Assembly: GCA_018969405.1 (NCBI GenBank)
Contig: JAGWYK010000011.1
Coordinates: 1 to 45,063, forward strand
Reading direction: 5' to 3'
Length of the DNA: 45,063 bases
Source of the DNA: Acidobacteriota bacterium
GTDB lineage: Bacteria; Actinomycetota; Acidimicrobiia; Acidimicrobiales; Acidimicrobilacustridaceae
Made by a program: the position numbers and the translations under genes. Shown here one piece after another: positions 32,958 to 40,018 of the stretch; the first letter of the stretch is position 1; the number at the start of each line of letters is the position of its first letter. The notes below the pieces were generated by a model. It saw only the letters and a list, made by a program, of their open reading frames with translations. It was not told where the DNA came from and did not search any database.

Positions 32958-33413
32958 ATGGCCCGCATCCAACTCGCCCTCAACGTGACCGACCTCGAAG
33001 GCGCCGTGGCGTTCTACTCGCGGCTCTTCGCCACCGAGCCGGCCAAGCGGCGTCCCGGCTATGCCAACTTCGTGGTCGAGGACCCGCCGCTCAAGCTGGT
33101 GCTGTTCGAGGGTCCCGAAGGCGGCACCATCAACCACCTCGGCGTCGAGACCGACGTTGCGTCGGAGGTCGAGTCCGCCGACGCCCGCCTGCGCGCCAGC
33201 GGACTCTCCACGACCGGCATCGACGACACCATCTGCTGCTACGCCGAGAAGGTCGAGACCTGGGTCGTCGACCCCGACGGCACGCGCTGGGAGTGGTACG
33301 TGAAGACCGCTGATGCCGAGAGCATGGGATCAGGTGGCGAAGCTGATGCGATGTGCTGCGCTCCGGTGGGGCCGGAACCGGTCGTCCTCGGCCGCCGAGA
33401 CCCGGCGGACTGA
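32958..33413 (+). CDS. arsI: ArsI-like VOC-fold C-As lyase
   Basis: The protein has 151 residues in the vicinal-oxygen-chelate family. It opens RIQLALNVTDLEGAVAFYSRLF, close to Thermomonospora ArsI and to CadI. Probable iron ligands are Q5, H60 (NHLGVE) and E112 (WEWY). The vicinal cysteines C93-C94 in TICCYAEKVETWV match the methylarsenite-binding pair of ArsI, and a second CC pair sits at 133-134. ArsI splits the C-As bond of trivalent methylarsenicals with oxygen and Fe(II). GGAGG lies seven bases before the ATG. CadI (cadmium-induced) is the alternative name in mycobacteria. It is the last gene of the operon. Confidence 0.85.
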   Translation: MARIQLALNVTDLEGAVAFYSRLFATEPAKRRPGYANFVVEDPPLKLVLFEGPEGGTINHLGVETDVASEVESADARLRASGLSTTGIDDTICCYAEKVETWVVDPDGTRWEWYVKTADAESMGSGGEADAMCCAPVGPEPVVLGRRDPAD

Positions 33414-33537
33414 GTCTTGCTACCCGGCACCAAATCTTGTCGGAGTACAAATTTTATTTCGAAATACGAAGCTATCGGTTGCAATTGAGTTATCTCCCCG
33501 ATAGCATTGCTGGGGTACCTCTACTGGAAGGATCCCC
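33414..33537. other. AT-rich spacer at the border of the DGQHR islet
   Basis: From about 33430 the sequence is clearly richer in A and T than the surroundings, with short inverted repeats such as TTCG/CGAA near 33457-33470. It contains the promoter and operator described separately. No tRNA-end duplication or integrase site is seen. Confidence 0.6.
33472..33507 (+). promoter_or_regulatory. Promoter of the DGQHR gene inside an inverted repeat
   Basis: TTGCAA (33479-33484) and TAGCAT (33502-33507) are 17 bases apart. Seven-base arms CTATCGG (33472-33478) and CCGATAG (33498-33504) flank the -35 and overlap the -10. A protein bound to both arms would block RNA polymerase, so this looks like an operator, possibly for autoregulation. 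Confidence 0.65.
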
Positions 33538-34809
33538 ATGTCGAACCAGATCACCGTCCCCGGCGGACTCACCGGCTACGACGCCACCGACGAGTACATC
33601 GCTCAGCGGACAGTCCAGGGTGGACGTGTCCACTTCACAGTTGCGATGCCGATCGTCCGCATCCCCTCGATGCTGCCGAAGCCCGACCCAGCTGTTCCCT
33701 TCGAGGACAACCGCATCGTGAACCCGACCCATGCCAAGAAGTTCGCTGACTATGTCTTCGAGAAGGAGGACTGGCACTCCGGACCTCTGACGATCAGAAC
33801 AACCTCGGACTCAGTCTCGTTCAAGGTCTTCGAGACGGGAGACCTCGGCCCGGTCCAACTTGGTGTCCTGAGCGTCCCGCGTTCTCGCCAGGCGGCGTTC
33901 TCCATCGTCGACGGTCAACATCGGGTGCTCGGTCTCAGCCTTCTGATGGATCGCCTCGGTGATGAGATCCGCGATCAGAATTCACTTCTCCAGAAGGCGA
34001 CGAACAACGGCGAACCCGCGACTGTCACGTCACAGTTCACCCGCGAGCTCGCCCGACTGAAGCTCATCGAGGAGCGCATCAACGCCGCCTCGATCGTCCT
34101 TGACATCGTCATCGAGAACGACGATGTCGCCGCTCGCCAGATCTTCGTGGATGTCGCTGCGAACGCTCTCGGAATCAACAAGTCGGTGAAGGACAGGTTC
34201 GACCAGCGCAAGGTCGCCAACCGAGCGATGAGCGAGATTCTGGCGAGCCCCCCGCTCCTGCTGCAGCAGAGGATTGAGGAGCACAAGAGCACGGTCGCAG
34301 GACGGAATCTCAACTTCATCAGCGCTGCTCACGTCGCCGACATCGTCCGAATCCTGACCAAGGGGATCACCGGTCGTATCTCAGCAGCGAACGAGAAGAC
34401 TCTCAACCACGCCGATCTTGCGCTCACGACCGAGCACTTCTTCGACGATCTGACGACTGCGTTCCCCGACCTCGAGCTCGTCGCCAAGGGAACCCTCACC
34501 GCCCCCAAGCTTCGCGAACAGTCGCTTCTGGGCTCGGCCACGATGCTCCGCGTGCTCGCCGGCGTGTACTACAACCTCACCGTCTCCGGGGGCAGCCGAC
34601 CATTTGTGATCGACTTCTTCCGTCGCCTCGCACCTCACATGACTGCTCCTGTCGACAGTCGAACGGCGAGCGGTGATCTCTGGCTCAATGCTGGTAGCGA
34701 ACTGTCCTTCGTCGAGGGCTCGATGGCGCCAGGTGCTCGCGCGCAGCAGGTGTCCGAGCTCGTCGATGTGATCACCGACTGGGCGACCACTCCCCCTCCG
34801 CAGCTCTGA
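33538..34809 (+). CDS. DGQHR-domain protein, DndB-like
   Basis: The protein has 423 residues. The defining motif FSIVDGQHRVLGLSL places D125-G126-Q127-H128-R129. The N-terminal part includes EDNRIVNPTHAKKFADYV, and a later block, FVDVAANALGINKSVKDRFDQRK, also matches the family. DndB of DNA phosphorothioation (dnd) systems is a member and acts as a transcriptional repressor; DpdB of the 7-deazaguanine system is another. No dndA, C, D, E or dpd genes are in the window, so it is an orphan. AAGGA lies about six bases before the ATG. Codon use is less GC-biased at third positions than neighbours, which suggests transfer. Defence-related regulator or nuclease partner is an inference. Confidence 0.8.
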   Translation: MSNQITVPGGLTGYDATDEYIAQRTVQGGRVHFTVAMPIVRIPSMLPKPDPAVPFEDNRIVNPTHAKKFADYVFEKEDWHSGPLTIRTTSDSVSFKVFETGDLGPVQLGVLSVPRSRQAAFSIVDGQHRVLGLSLLMDRLGDEIRDQNSLLQKATNNGEPATVTSQFTRELARLKLIEERINAASIVLDIVIENDDVAARQIFVDVAANALGINKSVKDRFDQRKVANRAMSEILASPPLLLQQRIEEHKSTVAGRNLNFISAAHVADIVRILTKGITGRISAANEKTLNHADLALTTEHFFDDLTTAFPDLELVAKGTLTAPKLREQSLLGSATMLRVLAGVYYNLTVSGGSRPFVIDFFRRLAPHMTAPVDSRTASGDLWLNAGSELSFVEGSMAPGARAQQVSELVDVITDWATTPPPQL

Positions 34810-34849
34810 GAGCATCGCGGTCGACTGTGGGGGTCGGCCCACGGTGATG

Positions 34850-34887
34850 TCAGGGTGCCGTTCAGTACCGCCTGAACGGCACCCTGA
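34850..34887. terminator. Sixteen-base-pair hairpin after the DGQHR gene
   Basis: TCAGGGTGCCGTTCAG and its exact complement surround a six-base loop (TACCGC), 40 bases past the stop. No T-run follows, which is normal in GC-rich actinobacteria. A recombination or RNA element is possible too. Confidence 0.65.
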
Positions 34888-35209
34888 CGAGAAACGAGCA
34901 GACGACACCCCGCACGGTGACGCGATCGCTCGATTCGGATTGATCTGGTGCGGAAGCGGATTGACGGCTCGCCGGCCCGTGCGGCCGAAATCACCCTGAA
35001 CTTCTCCCCGGGAATCGGCCCGACAGTACGACTCATGTCGAGTCTCCTGAAGTGTCGCCATCTTCTCAACCCGCCATGTCCGTCCAATCCCACTCCACCA
35101 CTGCGGAACAGCAGTAGTTGCGTTCGGCGCAGAGCGAGCGAGGGAGGCGCTTCCGGCAGACGGCCACGTTGACGCCTGCCCGCTGTTTGATCGGGCGCCG
35201 AGAACGAGC
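34888..35209. other. Gene-free stretch at the right edge of the DGQHR islet
   Basis: No frame here has a recognisable product, and I see no repeat of the tRNA-Gly 3' end, integrase remnant or structured RNA. Short frames on the minus strand lack ribosome sites and family resemblance. Confidence 0.5.
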
Positions 35210-35237
35210 GAGGCCCCCGGCCGGAGCCGGGGGCCTC
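35210..35237 (-). terminator. Terminator of tRNA-Gly
   Basis: GAGGCCCCCGGC pairs perfectly with its complement around the loop CGGA, beginning six bases past the tRNA 3' end. Confidence 0.8.
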
Positions 35238-35242
35238 TCATG

Positions 35243-35318
35243 TGGAGCGGACGACGAGATTCGAACTCGCGACCCTCACCTTGGCAAGGTGATGCTCTAC
35301 CAACTGAGCCACGTCCGC
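35243..35318 (-). tRNA. tRNA-Gly(GCC)
   Basis: A 76-base cloverleaf on the minus strand with encoded CCA. Acceptor stem GCGGACG/CGTCCGC, anticodon stem TCACC/GGTGA and loop TTGCCAA give anticodon GCC, and the discriminator is T. Its 3' end faces the DGQHR islet, the side where integrating elements usually lie. Confidence 0.95.
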
Positions 35319-35371
35319 AGGGAGCCTCACCCTAGCAAGGGCGACCACCGCATGGAAAAGCGGGCGTGGGT

Positions 35372-35596
35372 TCAGGCCGAGGGCGGGCGGAGATCGATGG
35401 TGAGGGTGAGGACCCCGTCGTCGAGGACCGCGGTGGCGTCGCCGATGATGGCGAAGTCCTGGAAGTCGTGCTGGGCCTGCTCGATGAACCGGGCTCGTTC
35501 CTCCCCGGCGATCGGGGGCAGCGGGCGGTTCTTCACCGCCTGGGCCCGGTCGCGGAAGCGCTGGATCATCGCGTCGAGATCGAGTTCGTCAGCCAT
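35372..35596 (-). CDS. Small conserved-looking hypothetical protein
   Basis: The protein has 74 residues, acidic and soluble. An N-terminal amphipathic helix (ELDLDAMIQRFRDRAQAV) is followed by PLPPIAGEERARFIEQAQHDFQDFAIIGDATAVLDDGVLTLTIDL, which could form a helix and a short strand pair. The ATG overlaps the upstream stop as ATGGCTGA, so it is translated together with the Ser/Thr-rich membrane protein. I do not recognise a family. The good coupling and codon use support a real gene. Confidence 0.65.
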   Translation of the reverse strand: MADELDLDAMIQRFRDRAQAVKNRPLPPIAGEERARFIEQAQHDFQDFAIIGDATAVLDDGVLTLTIDLRPPSA

Positions 35597-36140
35597 GATC
35601 AGACAGTAGATCGATCGCCGGCAGTCTCCTCGGCTGCGGTCGGGTCTGGCGCCAGTAGAGCACCGTCAGCACGATGAACCCGGCCGCCACCGCCACGAGA
35701 CCGGCGATGACCAGCACCACCTGGGTGCCGGTGGAGAGACCGCCACCCGTTCCCGGGCTTCGGAATCCGGGCGGGGCGATGGCGTTCTGGGTGGCGACGG
35801 TGGTCGAGGTCGACGAGGTGGTCGACGAGGAGGTGGTGGAGATGCTCGACGACGGCGCCGGGGTCGGTCGGTCGCCGGCCGGCACGGTCGTCGGGGTCAC
35901 CGAGGTGCTCGTGGTGGACGACGAGCTGCTGGAGGTGTCGATGCTCGAGGAGCTCGACGAACTGCTGCTCGAGGACGGATCGGCTGTGGTCGTGCTCGAC
36001 TCGGTGGTGGTGGTCTCCGCTCCACCGATCGAGGTGGTGAAGGCGATGGTGAGAAGGAACAGACCGAGTCCGCACAGCACCGAGGCCAGCGCTCGCAGGC
36101 GCCGATCGTCGCGGGGCCGGGGGGTCACCGACGGATGCAC
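35589..36140 (-). CDS. Ser/Thr-rich surface or membrane protein
   Basis: The protein has 183 residues. Residues 14-36 form a signal peptide or anchor helix (LRALASVLCGLGLFLLTIAF). Residues 40-125 are a low-complexity Ser/Thr tract with almost no other residues, probably an extended, possibly glycosylated, outer stalk. A second helix (about 143-163) and the basic cytoplasmic tail YWRQTRPQPRR follow. I place the start at the GTG at 36140 because a TAGGGT -10 box lies seven bases upstream; the frame is open much further, but upstream residues look like antisense of the Fpg gene. Function unknown. Confidence 0.65.
   Translation of the reverse strand: MHPSVTPRPRDDRRLRALASVLCGLGLFLLTIAFTTSIGGAETTTTESSTTTADPSSSSSSSSSSSIDTSSSSSSTTSTSVTPTTVPAGDRPTPAPSSSISTTSSSTTSSTSTTVATQNAIAPPGFRSPGTGGGLSTGTQVVLVIAGLVAVAAGFIVLTVLYWRQTRPQPRRLPAIDLLSDHG
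35800..36010. repeat. Low-complexity trinucleotide-rich tract
   Basis: Irregular repeats of TCG, GAC and GTG units encoding the Ser/Thr stalk on the minus strand. It may vary in length by slippage. Confidence 0.5.
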
Positions 36141-36147
36141 GCGCTGC

Positions 36148-36153
36148 ACCCTA
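36148..36153 (-). promoter_or_regulatory. -10 element of the Ser/Thr-rich protein gene, leaderless
   Basis: TAGGGT on the minus strand, seven bases before the GTG at 36140. Confidence 0.45.
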
Positions 36154-36166
36154 GTGGGCCGGACCT

Positions 36167-36982
36167 TCACCGTCGTCGACGCGAGGGCGACGCGGGCGGG
36201 AGGCTCGGCTGATGACGCGGACACGAATAGGTGGTGCGACCACCGATGGTGCGTCGCAGCAGCAGTTCCCCATCGAGTGGACAACGTCCCTGCCGCTGAC
36301 GCGACTCCTGCAGGTCCCCCCGATGCGACCCGCCCCGGCGGCCCAGCACGCGGATGGTCGAGCGCATGGTCCGCCGCAGGGCCGCCGCCTCCTCGGCGCT
36401 GAGCGACGCAGCGGGGCGTGCCGGGTCGAGACCCGCCCGCCACAGGATCTCGTCGGTCAGCAGGTTGCCCAGCCCGGCCAGTTGCGCCTGATCCATCAGT
36501 CGGGCCTTCAACGGAGCCGAGCTGGAGGCGAGGATCTCGGCGAACCGGGTCGCACCCACCTCCGCGGCATCGGGTCCGAGCCGTTCCTCATCGGGATCGA
36601 GCTCCACCCCGCCCAGTCGACGGGGATCGCGCATCCGCAGGGCGCCACCGTCGTCGAACTGCAGCACGAAGCGCTCCCAGGCCGGATCCCGCCGACCGCT
36701 GGCGTACTCGAGCGCATCGATGGCGTCGGAGCCGTCCACATCGAGCACGCCGGTCATCCCGAAGCGCAGACCCAGCACGGGACCCGAGGTGTCGAGCAGC
36801 AGCAGCTTGCCGCGCCGACGGGTGCCGATCACCCGCTGGCCGCGCAGCGCAGCGCGCACCGCGGCCGGATCGGGGCCGCCCTTGAGATACCAATCATCGG
36901 GAGCGTGCACCTCGGTGATTCGTCGACCCACGGTGAGCTCGGCGGCTCGCCGATAGATCTCCACCTCGAGCATCTCGGGCAT
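36167..36982 (-). CDS. Fpg/Nei-family DNA glycosylase/AP lyase
   Basis: The protein has 271 residues. The N-terminal catalytic Pro-Glu is present (MPEMLEVE; usually MPELPEVE), the conserved lysine lies in RRGKLLLLDT (about K59), and the H2TH region is QAQLAGLGNLLTDEILWRAGLDPARPA. The C-terminal zinc-finger region has CPLD and CPRH, where Fpg proteins have four cysteines, so zinc binding is altered or lost as in some actinobacterial Nei-like enzymes. It excises oxidised bases during base-excision repair. GGGAG lies six bases before the ATG. It lies 32 bases past the sulfhydrylase gene in the same direction. Confidence 0.88.
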   Translation of the reverse strand: MPEMLEVEIYRRAAELTVGRRITEVHAPDDWYLKGGPDPAAVRAALRGQRVIGTRRRGKLLLLDTSGPVLGLRFGMTGVLDVDGSDAIDALEYASGRRDPAWERFVLQFDDGGALRMRDPRRLGGVELDPDEERLGPDAAEVGATRFAEILASSSAPLKARLMDQAQLAGLGNLLTDEILWRAGLDPARPAASLSAEEAAALRRTMRSTIRVLGRRGGSHRGDLQESRQRQGRCPLDGELLLRRTIGGRTTYSCPRHQPSLPPASPSRRRR

Positions 36983-37014
36983 GGGGCGCTCCCGGGTTCA
37001 GCCCCGACCGACCA

Positions 37015-38193
37015 TCACCGAGCGGCGGCGACGGCGTCGAGGGCCTGCGCGACATCGGCGACCAGGTCGGCACTGTGCTCGAGTCCCGCCGAGACCCGCA
37101 CCGTGCCCGGTCGGATGCCGTTGGCCTCCAGTTCCTCGGCGGTGAGGTTCACATGGGTCGTGGAGGCCGGATGGGTCACGAGGGTCTCGGGGCCGCCGAG
37201 GGAGGTGGCCAGTTGGGCGAGCCGGACCGACTCCACGAAGGTGCGTCCCGCCTCGAGGTCACCGGCCAGCTCGAAGGTGAGCAGCCCCCCGGGCAGGGCC
37301 AGCTGGCGCTGGGCGAGGGCGAACTGCGGATGGGAGGTCAGACCGGGCCAGCGCACCTCCTCGACGAGCGGGTGGTCCTCCAGGAAGCGGGCGAGAACGC
37401 CGGCGTTGTGACTCTGTCGTTCGAGACGCACCCCGAGGGTGCGCAGGCCGCGGATGCCGTTCATGGCGTCGAAGGGCGAGGCGTTCGCTCCCTGCAGCAC
37501 GGCGAAGGAGTAGAGCCAGTTGACCAGTTCGGCCGCGCCGGCGACCACACCGAGGGTGGCGTCGTTGTGGCCGGCGATGGCCTTGGTGGCCGAATGCACG
37601 ACCAGATCCACACCGTGGTCGAGGGGTCGCTGCGCCAACGGGGTGGCGAAGGTGGAATCGACCACGGTGAGCGGCCCGGCGATCGCTCCGAGCTCATCGA
37701 GGTCGACGAGATCGAGCCGCGGGTTGGCCGGGGTCTCGGCGAACACCAGCTGCGTGCGCCCGGGGATGACCGCAGCGGCGAACGCCCCCGGCTCGGTGCC
37801 GTCCACGAAGGTGACGTCGATACCGAAGCGCGGGCAGGCCGTCTGCAGCAGCAGCTGGGTGCCGGCGTAGAGCTGGCGCTGGGCGACGATGTGGTCGCCG
37901 GTGGAGCAGAGTCCGAGGATGACGGCGCTGATGGCCCCCATGCCCGAGGCGAAGGCCCGGGCCGTCTCGGCGCCCTCGAGCTGGGCGATGGCCTCCTCGA
38001 ACCCGTTCACGGTGGGGTTGCCGTAGCGGCTGTAGAAGCGCGCCGCACCGACACCGGTGGCCATGCGGCGACCCTCCTCGACCGTCGGGGTGACGAAGGT
38101 GGTCGTGGCCCACAGGATGGGGGCCAGCGCCGTGTCGTTGTCGGCCCGACCGGCCCGGATGGCGCGGGTCTCGGGGTGCAGCTGGTCGTCCAT
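37015..38193 (-). CDS. PLP-dependent trans-sulfuration enzyme (O-acetylhomoserine sulfhydrylase / cystathionine gamma-synthase type)
   Basis: The protein has 392 residues. The PLP lysine lies in HSATKAIAGHND, and family blocks RYGNPTVNGFEEAIAQLEG and FAETPANPRLDLVDLDEL are present. It is encoded next to metX, so its substrate is probably O-acetylhomoserine, giving homocysteine directly from sulfide or cystathionine with cysteine. The length is nearer MetB/MetZ (about 390) than MetY (about 430). The ATG at 38193 overlaps the metX stop as TGATG and has GGAG eight bases upstream; a GTG one codon earlier is the alternative. Confidence 0.9.
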   Translation of the reverse strand: MDDQLHPETRAIRAGRADNDTALAPILWATTTFVTPTVEEGRRMATGVGAARFYSRYGNPTVNGFEEAIAQLEGAETARAFASGMGAISAVILGLCSTGDHIVAQRQLYAGTQLLLQTACPRFGIDVTFVDGTEPGAFAAAVIPGRTQLVFAETPANPRLDLVDLDELGAIAGPLTVVDSTFATPLAQRPLDHGVDLVVHSATKAIAGHNDATLGVVAGAAELVNWLYSFAVLQGANASPFDAMNGIRGLRTLGVRLERQSHNAGVLARFLEDHPLVEEVRWPGLTSHPQFALAQRQLALPGGLLTFELAGDLEAGRTFVESVRLAQLATSLGGPETLVTHPASTTHVNLTAEELEANGIRPGTVRVSAGLEHSADLVADVAQALDAVAAAR

Positions 38194-39404
38194 CACAGGC
38201 TCTCCCTTGTGTTGGTGCGCAGTCGGTGGAGGAACGGACCGAGGGCCGCACCGACCTGATCGGTGCGCGTGAGGAAGCCATCATGGCCCTCCACGCAGTG
38301 GATGACACCGTGGGTGACATCGCCGCCACTGGCGGCGATGAGGTCGCGCAGCTGCTCCTGCTGATACGGCGGATAGAGCGCGTCGGAGTCGATGGCCATG
38401 GTGAGCACGGGCGCGCTGATGCGGGCGAGGGCCCGGGCGACGCCCGAACGACCACGGCCGATGTCATGGAGATCCATGGCTCGGGCGATGACCAGATAGG
38501 AGTTGGCGTCGAATCGTCGGGCCAGCTTGGCGCCCTGGTTGTCGAGGTAGTTCTCGACCTGGAAGCGCTGCCAGGCGCTGAACCCGTCGTCGAGCGCGTC
38601 GAACTCGGTGCGATCGAACCGATCGGCGAACTCGGCTTCTGTGCGATAGGTGATGTGGGCCATCTCTCGGGCCACCGCCAGCCCCTGGTGCGGACCCTGA
38701 CCCGGAGCGGCGTCGTAGTAGTCGCCCCCGTTCCAGTTGGGGTCGAGCACGATGGCACTGCGCTGCACGCTGGAATACGCGATCTGCTGGGCACTGGCTG
38801 CGGCGGTGGTGGCGATGGCCACCAGACCCCCGACGCGATCGGGGTACATGATCGCCCATTCGAGCGCCTGCATCCCGCCCATCGAACCCCCGATGACCGC
38901 CCGCCAGCGGTCGATGCCGAGGGCGTCGGCCACCGCCTCCTGGGTGCGCACGATGTCACGGATGGTGATGGTGGGGAAGGTCGAGCCGTAGGGTCGGCCG
39001 GTGGCCGGGTCGATCGACGACGGGCCGGTCGAACCCTGACACCCACCGAGGACGTTCACGCAGACCACGAACAGCTCGTCGGTGTCCACGGCGCGTCCCG
39101 GTCCGATCAGGCGGTGCCACCAGCCCTCGGCCGATCGCCCGACGACCAGGTCACCGGCGGCATGACTGTCGCCGGTGAGCGCATGGCAGATGAGCACGGC
39201 GTTGGAGGCATCAGGGGCCAGCGTGCCCCAGGTCTCGTAGGCCACCGTGACCCCACGCAGCACTCCCCCGCCTTCGAGGGTGAAGGGCCGATCCGGAGCG
39301 ACCTCGACGAACCGACGGTCGCCCACGGGGTCGCCGACACGCCACGCGCCGGAGGCGGGCAGCAGGTCGGCGCTCAGCGGCGCCCGACGGATGGGCTTGG
39401 TCAT
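38193..39404 (-). CDS. metX: Homoserine O-acetyltransferase
   Basis: The protein has 403 residues with an alpha/beta-hydrolase fold. The nucleophile is in GGSMGGMQALEW, and the acid and base are in IDSDALYPPYQQ and VEGHDGFL. Other MetX blocks are NVLGGCQGSTGPSS and ARAMDLHDIG. It acetylates homoserine with acetyl-CoA, the first committed step to methionine. The ATG at 39404 follows GAGGAG five bases upstream. A SAM riboswitch lies in the leader, so transcription or translation should fall when SAM is plentiful. The downstream sulfhydrylase is coupled through overlapping codons. Confidence 0.93.
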   Translation of the reverse strand: MTKPIRRAPLSADLLPASGAWRVGDPVGDRRFVEVAPDRPFTLEGGGVLRGVTVAYETWGTLAPDASNAVLICHALTGDSHAAGDLVVGRSAEGWWHRLIGPGRAVDTDELFVVCVNVLGGCQGSTGPSSIDPATGRPYGSTFPTITIRDIVRTQEAVADALGIDRWRAVIGGSMGGMQALEWAIMYPDRVGGLVAIATTAAASAQQIAYSSVQRSAIVLDPNWNGGDYYDAAPGQGPHQGLAVAREMAHITYRTEAEFADRFDRTEFDALDDGFSAWQRFQVENYLDNQGAKLARRFDANSYLVIARAMDLHDIGRGRSGVARALARISAPVLTMAIDSDALYPPYQQEQLRDLIAASGGDVTHGVIHCVEGHDGFLTRTDQVGAALGPFLHRLRTNTRESL

Positions 39405-39428
39405 CGTGCTCCTCGAACGGTTGTTGCC

Positions 39429-39441
39429 CCCTCGCAGAGGG
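39429..39441 (-). promoter_or_regulatory. Expression-platform hairpin candidate of the metX leader
   Basis: CCCTC/GAGGG stem with a three-base loop, about 25 bases before the metX start, between the aptamer and the ribosome site. Confidence 0.4.
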
Positions 39442-39443
39442 AG

Positions 39444-39530
39444 CCGCATCCCCGCCATGACAGCGGGTTGGCACCTTGGGTGTTCGCCCCAGGTTGCCGA
39501 GCCCGGCGGACCGGGCCACTCCTGATGTGG
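39444..39530 (-). promoter_or_regulatory. SAM riboswitch aptamer (SAM-I/SAM-IV clan)
   Basis: On the minus strand, in order: P1 5' strand CCACATC (39524-39530), a GC-rich stem with CCCGG/CCGGG arms, the conserved GGCAACC (39492-39498), GGTGCCAACC (39466-39475), a CCCGC/GCGGG hairpin and the P1 3' strand GATGCGG (39444-39450). P1 pairs with one mismatch. These invariant blocks belong to the SAM-I/SAM-IV clan. The short P2 region resembles the SAM-I/IV variant class. It lies directly before metX. Confidence 0.8.
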
Positions 39531-39594
39531 ACCCCCATGCTGCCCGTGGGAGCACTGAGCAGTCAAACAGCCGTCCCCTCCGCCGGCCGAGGCC

Positions 39595-39600
39595 TACGAT
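39595..39600 (+). promoter_or_regulatory. -10 element of the DUF1330 gene, leaderless
   Basis: TACGAT lies seven bases before the ATG at 39608. The upstream stretch 39531-39594 holds both this promoter and the oppositely directed metX leader promoter. Confidence 0.5.
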
Positions 39601-39607
39601 GCCGCCC

Positions 39608-40006
39608 ATGGCTGAAGCGACGATTGAACCCACCGCCGAGCAGATGAAGGCCCTCTTCGCCGCTCCCGACGACGGACCGGTGGTGATGGTGAACCTGCTG
39701 CGCTACCTCGACACCGCCAGCGACGGCAGCGGCCGCACCGGCCGCGAGGCCTACAACGACTACAGCGCGGCCGTGCTGCCCATGGTGGCCAGCCGAGGTG
39801 GCGCCATCGTCTACTTCGGCACCGCCGCCCCCAGCGTCATCGGCCCCGAGGCCGAGCAGTGGAACGACGTCGTGCTCGTGATGTACCCGAGCCGGGCTGC
39901 CTTCATCGACATGACCACCAGCGAGGAGTATGTCGCGGTGATGGGTCACCGAACGGCGGCGCTGGCCGACAGTCGACTGATCCCCACCACCCAGCTGCCC
40001 ATCTGA
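39608..40006 (+). CDS. DUF1330-domain protein
   Basis: The protein has 132 residues. The fold is a ferredoxin-like alpha/beta barrel half, with VVMVNLLRYLDTA near the start and YPSRAAFIDMTTSEEYVAVMGHRTAALADSRLIPT near the end, characteristic of DUF1330. Members are often dimeric and resemble EthD-type or antibiotic-biosynthesis monooxygenases. No function is established. It lies between two minus-strand genes, with an unpunctuated 12-base gap to the convergent helicase. Confidence 0.8.
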   Translation: MAEATIEPTAEQMKALFAAPDDGPVVMVNLLRYLDTASDGSGRTGREAYNDYSAAVLPMVASRGGAIVYFGTAAPSVIGPEAEQWNDVVLVMYPSRAAFIDMTTSEEYVAVMGHRTAALADSRLIPTTQLPI

Positions 40007-40018
40007 GCCGCGGAGCGA

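Noticed and set aside
34381-35241. Minus-strand frame antisense to the DGQHR gene and through the gene-free stretch
   Set aside because: No ribosome site, no domain, and more than half of it lies over the DGQHR gene.
35243-35318. Integration site duplication at tRNA-Gly
   Set aside because: I found no second copy of the tRNA 3' end near 33414-33480 or elsewhere in the flank and no integrase gene, so the islet's mobility is not supported beyond composition.
35800-36010. CRISPR-like or satellite repeat
   Set aside because: The repeats are irregular trinucleotides without spacers and are explained by the Ser/Thr stalk of the overlapping protein.
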